Origin: Corallium rubrum
Taxonomy: Eukaryota > Cnidaria > Anthozoa > Scleralcyonacea > Coralliidae
Direction of reading: 5' to 3'
NCBI GenBank assembly: GCA_964035015.1
Contig: OZ035997.1
Coordinates: forward strand, 69,106,067 to 69,170,066
Length of the DNA stretch: 64,000 bases
Below are positions 48,880-60,360 of this stretch, piece after piece. Positions within the stretch are counted from its first letter, which is position 1, and each line of letters begins with the position of its first letter. The notes below the pieces were generated by a model. That model was given only the letters and a program-made list of their open reading frames with translations, did no database searches and was not told the DNA's origin. The position numbers and the translations under genes are program-made.

Positions 48880-49120
48880 GCCGTTGTGTTCGCACTGACC
48901 AAGAGTTCGGTCAGGCGCTATTTACGTGGAGATATCGCGTACAAATCTATAGAAACGGAATCGTTGTATTTGCACTGACTAACATTTTGGTCAGGCGCCA
49001 TTTGCGTGAAAGAGCACGCTCAATCAAATCATATTGATATACTATTGAAATTACTATTAATCACTATTGAACCAAGCCATCGTGCTGGTATTATTGAACC
49101 AAGCCATTGTGCTGGTATTA
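48880..49120. repeat. Two sets of short direct repeats upstream of the Helitron
   Basis: 'cactgaccaagagttcggtc' + 'aggcgc' at ~48,894 recurs as 'cactgactaacattttggtc' + 'aggcgc' at ~48,973; 'attgaaccaagcca(t/c)' + 'gtgctggtatta' occurs at ~49,067 and ~49,093. Confidence 0.65.
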
Positions 49121-49240
49121 CATTTGCAAACAAACCTTACAAACTGAAACCGAACGTCGAGCTGCTGTGCTCGAGTGATCGTACAAAGTTTATGATGGAA
49201 CTTAAACTGAAGCAACGAACTTTATTATTTGTGCTCAACT

Positions 49241-50396
49241 ATGGGTGTATGTACTGAGCTTTATAGATCGAGAGTTGGGTCACACAGCAACTTCTTGAAA
49301 GCAAAAGAAGCTTCATGTCGTCTGAAAGGTAAATTTTGGAATGAAATGTTGTTTATGTTTTATCTGAGTTCATTTTATTTGCCGTGTCTAAAACAACTAA
49401 TTAAGCGGTATGAAAGTAGGAATGAAGTTGTAGTTTGGTTTACACAAATATTGTGCTATAATGTATATGTACCACTGTTATTAAGACTGTCAAATGATGT
49501 TGAAGAAAACCCAGGACCAAGTATAAATGAAATAATTGATCCAAGTGAAACAGTGTGTGCTGATTTCAGTCAAGGCGATGAAAGCAGGTTTGGTCACAAT
49601 GCTGGAAAACAACGTGTAGCCATGTCATTAACTTCCATTGTCTACAATGAAATCAAGCCTGATGAACACAGTATTACTAAATGGTAATAGTCTTTATAGC
49701 TGTATAAGCAGATCTATTAACAAAGACTTATTATTAACTGATGTACCTGAAATGGTTTCACTTGATAATAAAATTTATTGTTTACAATACAGTGAACCGT
49801 TTTCTGGTAATGTGTTCATGACAGGTATAAACAATGGTCCTTTTGTGTCACTTGAGCATGCTTTTAATCAAGTATTTTCTAGTTCTTTTTTGCTCACTAT
49901 TGGTGCCAGTACTGTTGCAATTTTTAGACCTTTTCCAGAGGTGTTTAAAATGTTTGACTCTCACTCAAGAGATTTATATGGAATGCCTTATTCATCTGGA
50001 TCTTGTGTTTTAACATCTGTTGAAGGTATTGAAAATTTGGTAAAATATTTTCAGTTTACTTCATGTTCTCAAGGTGTAGTTTTACCATTTGAAATGAAGG
50101 GCGTTGCCTGTAATCAGAGTAACATTACAGGAATGCAGGGTGCAGCACTTCCTGTTTCAGCACAAAGCTCATATCTTGTAAAAAACACTGATACAGGTAA
50201 TAAGAACAGTGAAATAGAAGAGTCAAGAAGATTATTGAAAATGCGCAATTATGCTAGAATGATTAGACAAAATGAAACTGAGCAAAGAAAAGCAAGATTG
50301 TCAAAACAAATGAATATGACAAATCTAAACGAAAAAATTAGTCTGTGGAGAACAGAAAAAAAAGATTGTCAAAGCAAAATGATTATAAAAAGGTAA
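49241..50396 (+). pseudogene. Helitron N-terminal part: 2A-like peptide and protease-like domain
   Basis: Upstream of residue ~90 a hydrophobic stretch leads to DVEENPGP (49,496-49,519), a full match to the 2A ribosome-skipping consensus D-(V/I)-E-x-N-P-G-P. It is followed by 'GKQRVAMSLTSIVYNEI', a block that in related Helitrons carries a Cys where Arg (CGT, 49,613-49,615) stands here. After a frameshift near 49,680: 'NKDLLLTDVPEMVSLDNKIY', 'FKMFDSHSRDLYGMPYSSGS' (probable catalytic His) and 'SVEGIENLVKYFQFTS'. I read it as an OTU/C19-like cysteine protease with its nucleophile lost; the Cys assignment is from memory. Confidence 0.6.
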
Positions 50397-52405
50397 TTCA
50401 ACAATATGAATCAGCTGAATCTAGAGAAAACAGACTTTCTCGAAAACGTGCACAAGCTGCAAGTGTAAATGCCAATCGTGTAATCAAAACTATTTCTGAA
50501 TTAATCACACATTTTCATGCTGGTGTTTCGACAGGACCAGTTTGTATATGTTCATGTTGTGAACAATTATGGTATAAACATAGTGTTTGCCGAGCAAAAG
50601 GTGTCCGAATGCACAATCCAAACATAGTTAAACATCTGCAAAATATTGTAAGTGTAGACAATGTTGAATGGCTTTGCCAGTCATGTAATAGATACTTGAG
50701 AAACCCTTGAGAATACTAAAGTACCACCATGTGCCATTATAAATGGAATGAAGTTTCCAGAAAAGCCTGAATATTTTGACCTAAATGAACTTGAATGGAG
50801 ACTAATTGCCCCAAGATTAGCATTTAAAAAATTATGCAAGCTCCTACGGGTAAGCAATTAACAATAACAGGTGATGTTGTTAATGTACCAGCAGATGTAA
50901 CCAATACTGTAAATATCTTACCAAGGTTGCCTCAACAATCTGAAACGATTAAGGTCCAGTTAAAATGGCGACTACAGTATAAGAGCTCAGCACTGTCCTT
51001 GAATGTTAGACCTCATAAGTTTTCCAAGCAGCTGCTTGGTTATCAAATACGAGTTCATTATACCAAGAGCAAGGAATAACTCTTGATCGGAACTGGGAGA
51101 CCAACTTTGGTCCAGCTGTAAATGCTACAGGTGATAATTTACATGTACAAAACAGTAATAATGAAACAAATAATTTTCCACCTGAAAATGAAGGTGGTAG
51201 TTCAACAAATATTCCTAGTTCACAATCCAGATGATGACTGGAGTGAAGATGAAGCAGAGCTTCCAGCTGGAGTTACTGATACTATGCTAACTGCAACAGA
51301 TTTTCTTGATGATGACATAGTGGAGGGGGATGGTTTGGAAACTCGGCAAAAGTCATCGTTCCATGCTTTTGTTAAATTTGTCTAATTTCACGGTCACTGA
51401 ATGTATTGTATTTTCTGTATAATGAAGCAGTCATCCAATAGCAACGTTCGTGTTTAATCAGTGTAGTCCTTCATCGTCACGTGTTGTAAGTCATTTGTTC
51501 GTTGTGTAGTCCTTCGTCGTCACGTGTCCATAGAATTTCCTTTCTTCAACCAATTGCCTTCCTCCAACATGAACTATTGTGTTCATCAACATGACCATTG
51601 CATAATATTGAAAGACAATGTAGCTTCCAAACTTCCACTAACTATGATGATGACGAACGACGACACATTTACAATGTTGCACCTGGAGAAGGAATTAGAC
51701 CACTGAGAATATTTCGAGATCAATATTCAGAAGAATTAGCTTACCCAGGAATATTCGTAGGTCAAAAGAGGCCTCCAGACAAACAAAATGAAGGTGGTAG
51801 TTCAACAAATATTCCTAACACTAAACTAGTTCACAATCCCGATGATGACTGGAGTGAAGATGAAGTTAGAGTGAAGATGAAGCTAGAGTGAAGATGAAGC
51901 AGAGGTTCCAGCTGGAGTTACTGATACTATGCTAACTGCAACAGATTTTCTTGATGATGACGAACGACAACACATTTACAATGTCGCACCTGGGGAAGGA
52001 AATAGACCACTGAGTATATTTAGAGATCAATATTCAGAAGAACTAGCTTACCCAGGAATATTCTTAGGTCAAAAGAGGCCTCCAGACAAACGAAAGTTAG
52101 TTGGTGCTTATTACAGTAATATTTGCAAATTAGAATTGAGAAGGTCTTACCGAAGGACAGCTATGTGTGTTGAAAATATATTTTTTAAAGCTAAGAAACT
52201 ACAAATGAAAATTTTGTTGGAGACATCCCAAATTGCTCTCAGAAAGTGCAAATCAGGCAGTAATAGAACACTGACCGCCGGCCAGTTGAAAACACAAGCC
52301 AGCTTAGAAAACTTGATTCACCGTGATGAAGGGTATAAATTTCTAAGAGCTTTAAGGGGATCTCCACCATATTTTGAAAAATCCAAAAAGGCTTGTTTGC
52401 TATGA
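50345..52405 (+). pseudogene. Helitron DUF6570-type domain and linker with internal duplication
   Basis: 'CICSCCEQLWYKHSV' and 'VEWLCQSCNRYLRN' carry the paired cysteines of the DUF6570 domain; then 'GKQLTITGDVVNVPADVTNT' and 'RLPQQSETIKVQLKWRLQYK' follow, broken by frameshifts at ~50,700, ~50,850 and ~51,060. A ~290-bp stretch (51,194-51,318 plus 51,651-51,782) is repeated at 51,788-52,090. The last part 'PGEGNRPLSIFRDQYSEELA' and 'GQKRPPDKRKLVGAYYSNI' enters the replication-initiator region. Confidence 0.7.
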
Positions 52406-52791
52406 TCCGACAATTGGGTCCAGCATCACATTTCTGTAGCTTTTCAGATGAAACAAAATAGTATCACTTGCTCAGAATACTTGGCAAGCTTGTTTTGTTG
52501 ATCATAGAGACTATGGTGATGATGAATTAGAAAATTTAAACTGGGATGACAAGTGTAGGTTAATTCAACTGACCCTGTTACTTGTGCAAGGCATTTTGAT
52601 TATCAGTTTAACACATTTTTAAAACAGTTTTTAATATGAGTGACATTGCCCCACTAACACAAATTAAGGATTGGTTTTACAGAGTTGAATATCAACAAAG
52701 AGGTTCACCTCATGTCCACATGCTGATATGGTTAGAACATGCCCCAATATTTGGAATTAATGAGGATGATAATGTGACATCATTTATTGAC
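52406..52791 (+). pseudogene. Helitron Rep N-terminal region, left part
   Basis: Frames contain 'MIRQLGPASHFCSFSDET', 'CARHFDYQFNTFLK' and 'DWFYRVEYQQRGSPHVHMLI'; the last holds the His-x-His pair of HUH-type Rep nucleases. Several frameshifts. Cut at 52,791 by gypsy D. Confidence 0.75.
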
Positions 52792-52957
52792 TGAAATAGC
52801 AGGGTTCTTATATCTTTATTGTTTTTTTTTATAAGTGTTGAAATATAAATTATATAAACGCCATCTTGGACCGCATGCAGTGAGCCCCGGTCCAGGCCCC
52901 ACAGAATAATTACACAGGTAAATAATTACAGAATAATTACACAGGTAAACTATGACA
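52792..52957 (-). repeat. Gypsy D 3' LTR (left on the map)
   Basis: 166 bp, starts 'tgaaatagcagggttctta', ends 'aaactatgaca'. Contains 'acagaataattacacaggta' as an internal short repeat. Confidence 0.95.
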
Positions 52958-52970
52958 CATCCCCCTTTTT
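52958..52970 (-). other. Gypsy D polypurine tract
   Basis: Minus strand AAAAAGGGGGATG directly before the 3' LTR; primes plus-strand DNA synthesis. Confidence 0.8.
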
Positions 52971-53219
52971 CCGAAATAGAACTAATAAAACTTTAGCCCA
53001 AACATAATTTCAATTAAGGGTTAATACAAATAAAAAGAACGTGTATAAAACGTTTACAATAATACAGTATACGCGTATATGTTACAATACTAGCTTTCGA
53101 ATTGTTCAAATATTCTAACTGTAGTCTCTGGCTACATAATGTCCGATCAAAAACACAAAACAAAGTTTTTAGCTCTTAAACCTCTCTGGGACTTTAGTTA
53201 TCCGTCCTGATCTTGTCAT

Positions 53220-56200
53220 CTAGCTTCTAGCTTGGAATGTAACTTTTCCTCCTTTGGCGACGACGATCTCGGTTTTTGACCTTGATTCAGCTGGGCTTCC
53301 AATAGTCTTTCTTGGTGTTGCTGGGACAGTTGTCCTTGGAGCTTTGGTTGGTGTTGTAGATGGCATAGGGTCACAGTCTGTCCTAGTTTGTGGTATGGAC
53401 GGTTGTGCCGGTTGTGGTATAGGTATCTGTTGACCAACTTCCGCATTGGAGGCGACTTGGGGAGAAAGGTCATGTTGAATGCATTCCTCTGCTGGTATGA
53501 GTAGAGCTCTGGCAGTGGATCGTGGTCGCAGATGTTCTCTCGTTCTTTGGTAGAGCTTGTCATTCTTTTCGACGATGTATGTTCTCGGTTCTCTGAAAGG
53601 GTTTGGTCGGCTGAAAATCTTGCCCTGCTCCCAGATGTGCTTTAGTGTATTCCATATATACACTGGTTCAGAGTTGTTGAAAACCCGTTTGTCATGACTG
53701 GCTTTCCTGTTGTAGAACTCTGCCTGTTTTGTTTGCTTTTGCGAGTTGGATTCTTGGTGAGCATCGTTATCTGGATGTTTTGACTGCAGAGTGGACTTAC
53801 TGCTTGGTAGTAGTGACTGGGGTTTACGTCCGTACAGAAGCTTGTAGGGCGATGGCAGATGACTATATAAAGGCGTTATTCTGTACATCCACACGGCTGT
53901 GTAAGGACACTGCTTGCTCTCCAACGCCTTCCTCCAAAGGGACTTGCAGATCCCAACACTCTTTTCTGCTAGGCTATTCGCTTGATGATGGTATGGCGAG
54001 CTGAAGGTTAAGACGATGCCACTCTGTTGGCACTTCGTCTTGAACTTTTCACCAATGAACTGGCTTCCAAAATCCGCGATTATCACAGATGGTATGCCGT
54101 ATTCGACAAGTACGCTGGTGAAGTGATTGGATACGATGGATGCAGATATATCACTCAAAAGCCTGATAACTGGAAATCTCGAGTAATAGTCAACGATCAT
54201 CAAGTACTTGGATCCCTTGAATTCGAAGATATCTGTTCCTAGCTTTTCCCAAGGTCTTGTTGGTAGATCAGGTTGCAGTGCTGGCAGTTTCGGTTGCGCT
54301 GGTTGGTGTTTGTTGCATAGTTTGCAATCCTTTACCATCTGTCGGATGTCGTTCGATATACCAGGCCAGAATACCGATTGTCTCGCTAGAAGTAAACACT
54401 TGGTTTCGCCTTGGTGACCAGTATGCGTTGTTTCCAACACTTGGGCTTGGAGGGAGTCAGATACTACCACTCTATCTCCCTTGAGTATTAGCCTGTCTTC
54501 CAAAACTAGATCGCACCTGAAATTCCAATAGCTCCACAATTCTTGTGGGCACTGCTTCCTGTAACTTTGCCATCCATTGTATATGGTGTTCTTCAACATG
54601 TTCATCGTTGGGTCCTTTGCTACGGCGGCCTTGACCAAGTCCATGTCGATAGGATGTGTCTGATTTGTCATGAAGTGGATATTATAGTCAGGTGTACAGC
54701 CTCCGTCTTTCTTGCTTCTAACTTCTTGCACTCCCTTCTTCAAACATACGCGTGACAATGCATCAGCAACCGGGATTACCTCTCCGCGCTTGTACTTGAC
54801 TTTGACATCAAACTTCAGACATCTGAGCAGCAGCCTCTGCAGTCTTGTTGGCACTTCTGCGATGTTCTTCTTAAAGATCTGTTCGAGTGGTGAGTGATCA
54901 GTTTCAACTAGGGTATGTCTTCCCAGTAGATAGTACTCAAACTTCTCCAGGCCGAACATCACTGCTAAACACTCTCGCTCTATGTTGGAGTACCTTGACT
55001 CGGCATCTCTTAGCGATCTTGAAGCCATAGCAACAATCCTTTCGTTGCCACTCGGGTCAACTTGTCTTACCCACGCTCCTAAGCCTTGCTTGCTGGCATC
55101 ACACTGAAGAATCGTAGCTGTTGTTGGATTGGGATCGTAATAGGATATAAGCTGTGCTGAGCAAAGTTCCTCCTTGATTTTATCCAGTGCAGCCTGATGA
55201 TGCTGCTCCCAATGAAAATGAACGTTCTTCTTCGTTAACTCTCGAAGGGGTGCCGTAAGTTCTGCAAGCTTGACTGAAAAACGGTTAAGATAAGTAATCA
55301 TTCCGAGTATGGATTGCAGTTCTTTGGCGTTGGATGGCGTAGAAATCCTCTTAATTGCATCTAACTTGTCGGCTGCAGGAAGAATACCTTCTTGTGTTAG
55401 ACTTTGCTGCTTGAATTGCAATTACTCTGAGTTTAAACTCACGTTGTTTGCTCGACTGGCTTCTAACATGTTGACAAATGCCTGGTCATGCTCTTCTTGT
55501 GAAGAGCCAAACACGATGATGTCGTCAGCTATCCCAGTAACATTAGGAATGTTCCTGTAGATGTCGTATAGCCTTCGCTGAAAAATGTCCTGAGACACAA
55601 CTACACCAAATGGTAAACGCTTAAATCCATAGCGCCCAAAAGGTGTATTGAAGGTACACAACTTGCTGGATTCATGGTCAAACTCAATGTGCCAGTACCC
55701 TTTCTTGGTATCGACCACTGAGAAATACTTCTTGCCATGAAGCAACGGAAGCATCTCGTCGATTGTTCTGCAGTAATAATGTTTGCGATGAATGTTCTTG
55801 TTCAGATCCTTGGGGTCCAAGCAAAACCTAACCTTCTTTCCATCTGGTGTCTCTTTGACGTTGCAGACAATAGAGTTTACCCAGTCAGTAGGCTCTGATA
55901 CCTCGGTGATGATGTCGTCTTCAATCATCTTTTCCAGTTCCGCCTTGTACAGTGGTAGGATATGGACTGGTACTGTACGTGGGGCATGCACAACAGGTAT
56001 AGCGTTGTCAGTAAGTTGAATATGATATTTGTCTCCCGGGAACCTACCAATCTTGTCAAAACAATCTTGATACTCGCTCAATACAGAAGACTTCAACAGC
56101 TTTCCTTCCTGGGCAGCTTGTTGTACTATTGGTTGCACTTGATTACTGGTAAGCTCCTGAATATCGACAGTTATGATTCCTAATTCCTGTACTTGTTGAC

Positions 56201-56810
56201 AACCAATCATCGACGGGTGTCCTGGGGCCTCAACTATGTTAAATTTGGTAGAAATTGACTTGCCCTTACACGATACTTGAAGATCAGTAGCTCCTAAATT
56301 TTCGATCGGATTTCCTCCATAACTCTTCAATATGCTGCCACAAGGTTTGATGTCGAGAGAAAGTTCTAACTTTTGCAAGTCATCTGTGGTTAGAACACAA
56401 ATGTCTGCTCCTGTGTCTACTTTCATTTGAATGTTATGCTTATTGTTGATTTTAATTGTAGTGTAGATCCTGTTAGGGAAACTGCTCACACCATGAACTG
56501 AATTTTCAGATGTAATAGAGCTCAGAACCACTGTGATTGGTTCTGAATCACTAGAGTTGTCTTCATCTCGACTATATGCACTTGAAGATTCACTGGTTTC
56601 ATCATCGCTGTCCTGTAAATGGATGTCCTGACCGTGGAGGTCTGGACTCTGTACAATTTCATTTACTTGCTTGAGTCGCTTCTTCATGCACACCTTCTGA
56701 AAATGACCCATTTTCCCACAGTAGTTACATCTGGCTTGCATAGCTGGGCATGTGGCATCCTTGTTGTGCTTATTTCCACATTTAAAACCATTGCTTTTAA
56801 ATTTGAACAT
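53220..56810 (-). pseudogene. Gypsy D pol: zinc knuckle, protease, RT, RNase H, integrase
   Basis: From 56,810: zinc knuckles 'FKCGNKHNKDATC' and 'CNYCGKMGHFQKVC', acidic Ser linker, protease 'MKVDTGADICVLT', RT 'VRFCLDPKDLNKNI', 'FSVVDTKKGYWHIEF', 'LPFGVVVSQDIFQRRL', 'GIADDIIVFGSS'. TAA at 55,422-55,424 stops the frame in the RT thumb, and right after it the usual F-x-GH segment seems missing (about seven residues). The frame then runs open for 733 codons: RNase H 'ILQCDASKQGLGAW', 'LVETDHSPLEQI', integrase zinc region 'HTGHQGETKC' with 'CKLCN', core 'LGTDIFEFKG', 'IIADFGSQF', 'SLAEKSV', and a long Pro-rich tail. Confidence 0.9.
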
Positions 56811-57493
56811 GGGTTTGGTCGGAAATGATCTTCGATGCTTGGGATCATTTCTTGGTTGGCTCTTTCTTGAACTACTTGGTCGCCTTGAATCTTGAGCATG
56901 AGTGATCGTGTTTTGCTTCGTACAGAATGTAATTCGGTGTTATGGTCTCCCTGAGTTATAACTTGCATTTGTGCTCTAGTACTTTCCTCGGTTTTGGCTA
57001 GTTCGTAGACTTGTTGAAATGTTAGGGAATTTCCTTTAGCGATAGCATCCTTCTTAGCTCTATCTGATTTTAAACCAAAAATTAATGTATCTCAAAGGGT
57101 TTCTTCTTTAAAGGAAGCATGATATCCACTGTCATCGACAAGTGTACGAGCTTTTGTTAGAAATTCTTCTAAAGCCATATCCCCTTGCTTGAGACATCTC
57201 AATTGATATCTAGACAATATTTGGTTGCTCTGTGGCCTTGCATATGCTTCAAACTTCTCGAATATTGGAATAAGCTTGAGTTGGTCATCCTCGTTTGCCC
57301 ATGTTGCTGTATTATAAATTTCTAATCCCTTATCACCGACCCACAATAGAAGTAACCTTGCTTTTTTGTCCTCTGACTCATCCTTAAGTGGCCCATCAAA
57401 TATGAGGTTACATTTTTGCTTAAATACCCTGAATCTCTGATGAAGATCTCCAGGGTTCGTCCACTCCATCGAAGGGGGTTTAAATCTATCCAT
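56811..57493 (-). pseudogene. Gypsy D gag
   Basis: ATG 57,491-57,493 (MDRFKPPSMEW). Capsid-like helical fold: 'WTNPGDLHQRFRVFKQKCNL', 'KARLLLLWVGDKGLEIYNT', 'LRCLKQGDMALEEFLTKART'. TGA at 57,092-57,094 breaks it; the same frame continues 'DTLIFGLKSDRAKKDAI' and 'LTFQQVYELAKTEESTRAQM', then shifts frame near 56,810 into the zinc knuckles. One nonsense and one frameshift are the only lesions in gag. Confidence 0.85.
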
Positions 57494-57674
57494 ATTTAAT
57501 GTTTAAACGTGTTACTTAAGTTCTATATCGACTTGAAACTCGAATTTGATGGCGGTGAAGCGAAGAAAAACTCTTGTCTAGCTGTTCGTTGTAAACGTGT
57601 AAATTTTTACCTCTTTTTTTAGTTGAATGATCGTTGTGAGTCCTTTACTGGTCTTTTATTTGTTTTTTTAATCG

Positions 57675-57692
57675 ATCCCACACCTGACACCA
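57675..57692 (-). other. Gypsy D primer-binding site (tRNA-Leu type)
   Basis: Minus strand TGGTGTCAGGTGTGGGAT immediately inside the 5' LTR. It begins TGG and closely matches the complement of a metazoan tRNA-Leu 3' end (from memory, one mismatch in the first 18). Confidence 0.75.
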
Positions 57693-57858
57693 TGAAATAG
57701 CAGGGTTCTTATATCTTTATTGTCTTTTTTGATAAGTGTTGAAATATAAATTATATAAACGCCACCTTGGACCGCATGCAGTGAGCCCCGGTCCAGGCCC
57801 CACAGAATAATTACACAGGTAAATAATTACAGAATAATTACACAGGTAAACTATGACA
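57693..57858 (-). repeat. Gypsy D 5' LTR (right on the map)
   Basis: 166 bp; promoter and start of the minus-strand transcript. Confidence 0.95.
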
Positions 57859-58690
57859 TTGACCAAATTATTACTTGCCAAAAACCAACCAATGATATTC
57901 AACTGCTTGACCTTGTAAATCGACAAACTCATAGGCATTCTCACACTTGTCGAAAGAAATCAAAAAATATTTGTAGATTTAACTACCCACAGCCACCAAT
58001 GAGAACAACTCAAATACTGTATCCACTTGATAATGACTCATCTGCAACAAACATTAAAAAAAATAAGGAATTGTGGAAAGACATAAGAAAGAAACTTAAT
58101 GACTTAAAATAGGGTCAGGATATAACCTTTCATCAACTTCTTACAGAATTAGGTGTATCAGAAGAAAACTACATTTTAGGAATTCGATCATCACTAAATT
58201 GCCCAACAATATTTCTAAAAAGAAACCCAAATGAACGAAGGGTCAATAATTATAACCCAGCTTGCTCCAGTGCATGGAGAGCTAATATGGACATCCAATT
58301 TCTCCTTGATGTTTATGCTTGTGCAATGTACATTGTTTCACACATTTCCAAAGCACAAAAAGGAATGAGTGAACTATTGCAAAAAGCATGTGCCGAAGCT
58401 AAGGAAAGAAATTCCAATATTAAACAACAAGTAAGAGACATTGCGAATAAATTCTTAAATAGTGTTTAATCCTGCAATTACCTATGCGAAAATCATCCCG
58501 AAGTGTGATATTCATTAATACATCACCTCCTGGTGAGAGTTGAACTTCTTACACCAATAAGTGAAATTGAAAGAATGCCTGATGAATGTGAAGAAGTCCG
58601 ATGAGGTGGGCTTTTAAAACAATATGTTAAACGACCGGCTTGTCTTCAAAATGTTACTTTGGATGATTGGGCAGCATGGTACGATTCATG
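57859..58690 (+). pseudogene. Helitron Rep region, right part
   Basis: Resumes with 'QIITCQKPTNDIQLLDLVNR' and 'THRHSHTCRKKSKNICRFNY', continues to 'VSEENYILGIRSSLNCPTIF', 'NPACSSAWRANMDIQFLLDV' with the Tyr-Ala-Cys-Ala-Met-Tyr block, and 'AQKGMSELLQKACAEAKERN'. In-frame stop near 58,111. The 'W.ANMDIQ...Y...Y' area contains the Helitron two-tyrosine site. After 58,690 similarity stops before any helicase motif. Confidence 0.8.
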
Positions 58691-58726
58691 TGGGAAAAAA
58701 GCCATATAATAACTTGAAATAACTTA

Positions 58727-58774
58727 AGTGATATAACAATATTTACGTGTTTCTGTAAATATTGCTATATCACT
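58727..58774. other. 48-bp hairpin at the Helitron deletion point
   Basis: Arms AGTGATATAACAATATTTAC and its near-perfect complement (one mismatch) around GTGTTTCT. Lies exactly where the helicase should begin. Confidence 0.75.
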
Positions 58775-58807
58775 GTTGCAATAATTTACTGGATCCATCC
58801 AGATGAA

Positions 58808-59330
58808 ATGTACAACATTAATGGTTATCAACTATTTAGAAACGATAATGTAACAAATCATGATAATAGGCGACCGTATGGTGGTACAGCGGTCTGCAGC
58901 AAGATACCATTTGTTGAGGGATATCCTCACTGTGACAACCGTAGTGGTATTGAATTTACTGTCATAAAAGTGACCAGCCATCCCGATCTCACCTTATTAG
59001 GTGTATATCGATCTCCAAAAGTACATTTCAGCCAATTGTGCACTGCAATACAGGATATTCTTGCTGAAGATTGTTTCCAGGAAAAAATAATCATTGGAGA
59101 TTTCAATGTGAATTTGATGGTTGACATGGAAAGAAAATCGCTTTACAATATCATGGTAAGGGACAAAGGCTATAGCCAGTTAATATCAAATTATACGAGA
59201 TTATAAAACTCTTATTAATCACATATATACTAATGTAACTAACATGGAAACTAAGTCTGGTGTTTTAGAAACATACTTCAGTGATCCTAAAGCAGTCTGG
59301 ATTTCTTGCCAGAAAATATAGGTCAAAGTT
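58808..59330 (+). pseudogene. Helitron C-terminal endonuclease-like domain
   Basis: 'RPYGGTAVCSKIPFVEGYPH', 'TLLGVYRSPKVHFSQL', 'EKIIIGDFNVNL' and, past a stop at 59,205, 'IYTNVTNMETKSGVLETYFS' with 'SDPKAVW'. These are the EEP endonuclease blocks (Gly-Asp-Phe-Asn; Ser-Asp-x-x near the end) found at the C-terminus of Helentron-type proteins and in LINEs. His in the final block appears as Pro-Lys, so the catalytic His may be lost. Confidence 0.65.
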
Positions 59331-59867
59331 TTTGATGAAAAAATAAAAGATCAAATTGCCTTTCAAAATTACAAATAGAAAGATACCTTTCTTAAAACTA
59401 TTTTTTTCGCTAATAATTAGGGTTCATGTGTGCATGATGACACCTGCAACTGACTACAGGAGGTTAATGTGTTTCTCTGATTGATTTACAACGCGCTTTA
59501 AATTATAACTTAATTCATAATACAATTAGCAGGTACGTTTTGAACAAAGCATTTTTCTCTTTCATCTTTCCTCATTTCCCAGTTTATTTTCTATTCATAT
59601 TTTTGTTCTAATGTTCTTTTTTTTTATTGTTTTAGGAAAATTGGCCCAAATGAAAACAGTTGCTATCAAATAACATTCTACATGCATGCATAATACCAAA
59701 ACAATATACAAGTAAAATTCATAAGTGGACTCACTAATCAAACCAGTTGGAAATTAAATGGAAATTTAACCTGTTTTATCAAATGGATATCCAACAGCAC
59801 CACTGACCATTGTAGCTTATAAAGTATTTCCAGGCTTTATAAAGTATTTCCATTGCAATTATACTAA
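59331..59867. other. A/T-rich spacer, no gene seen
   Basis: Possible Helitron 3' flank; no terminal hairpin with CTRR could be assigned. Confidence 0.4.
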
Positions 59868-60358
59868 ACACAACACAACACAACACAACACAACACAACA
59901 CAACACAACACAACACAACACAACACAACACAACACAACACAACACAACACAACACAACACAACACAACACAACACAACACAACACAACACAACACAACA
60001 CAATGCCACAACGCCACAACGCCACAACGCCACAACGCCACAACGCCACAACGCCACAACGCCACAACGCCACAACGCCACAACGCCACACAACACAACG
60101 CCACACAACACAACGCCACACAACGCCACACCACACAACGCCACACCACACAACGCCACACCACACAACGCCACACCACACCACACCACACCACACCACA
60201 CCACACCACACCACACAACGCCACACCACACAACGCCACACCACACAACGTCACACCACACCACACCACACCACACCACACCACACCACACCACACCACA
60301 CCACACCACACCACACCACACCACACCACGCAACACCACACCACACAACACAACACAA
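59868..60358. repeat. Composite CACAA / CACAACGC / CACAC microsatellite, ~490 bp
   Basis: Three phases: (CACAA)n 59,868-60,002, (CGCCACAA)n to 60,120, then mixed ACACC and CAACGCC units. Produces 120-213 codon Cys/Val or His/Thr ORFs that are artefacts. Confidence 0.95.
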
Positions 60359-60360
60359 CT

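Larger units (their letters stand above)
52787..57863 (-). mobile_element. Gypsy element D, near-complete, minus strand
   Basis: LTRs 52,792-52,957 and 57,693-57,858, each 166 bp, TG...CA, differing at three positions; TTGAC duplicated at 52,787-52,791 and 57,859-57,863. Primer site and polypurine tract are in place. gag and pol are complete in layout with a handful of lesions. It sits inside the Helitron Rep region, whose frame resumes after it, so it is the younger insertion. Confidence 0.95.
49241..59330 (+). mobile_element. Degraded Helitron (Helentron-like), split by gypsy D and lacking helicase
   Basis: Colinear remnants: 2A-like peptide and cysteine-protease-like region, Arg/Lys repeats, a Cys-rich DUF6570-type domain, the Rep/Helitron N-terminal region (interrupted 52,792-57,863), the 'RRVNNYNPACSSAWRANMD' block, and an endonuclease-like C-terminus. 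The helicase that should lie between 58,690 and 58,800 is absent. Ends are not defined. Rolling-circle transposition would need all missing parts. Confidence 0.75.

Noticed and set aside
53216..53563. Separate ORF overlapping the end of gypsy D pol, possible accessory gene
   Set aside because: Lies in an alternative frame of the Pro-rich integrase tail; no independent signals.
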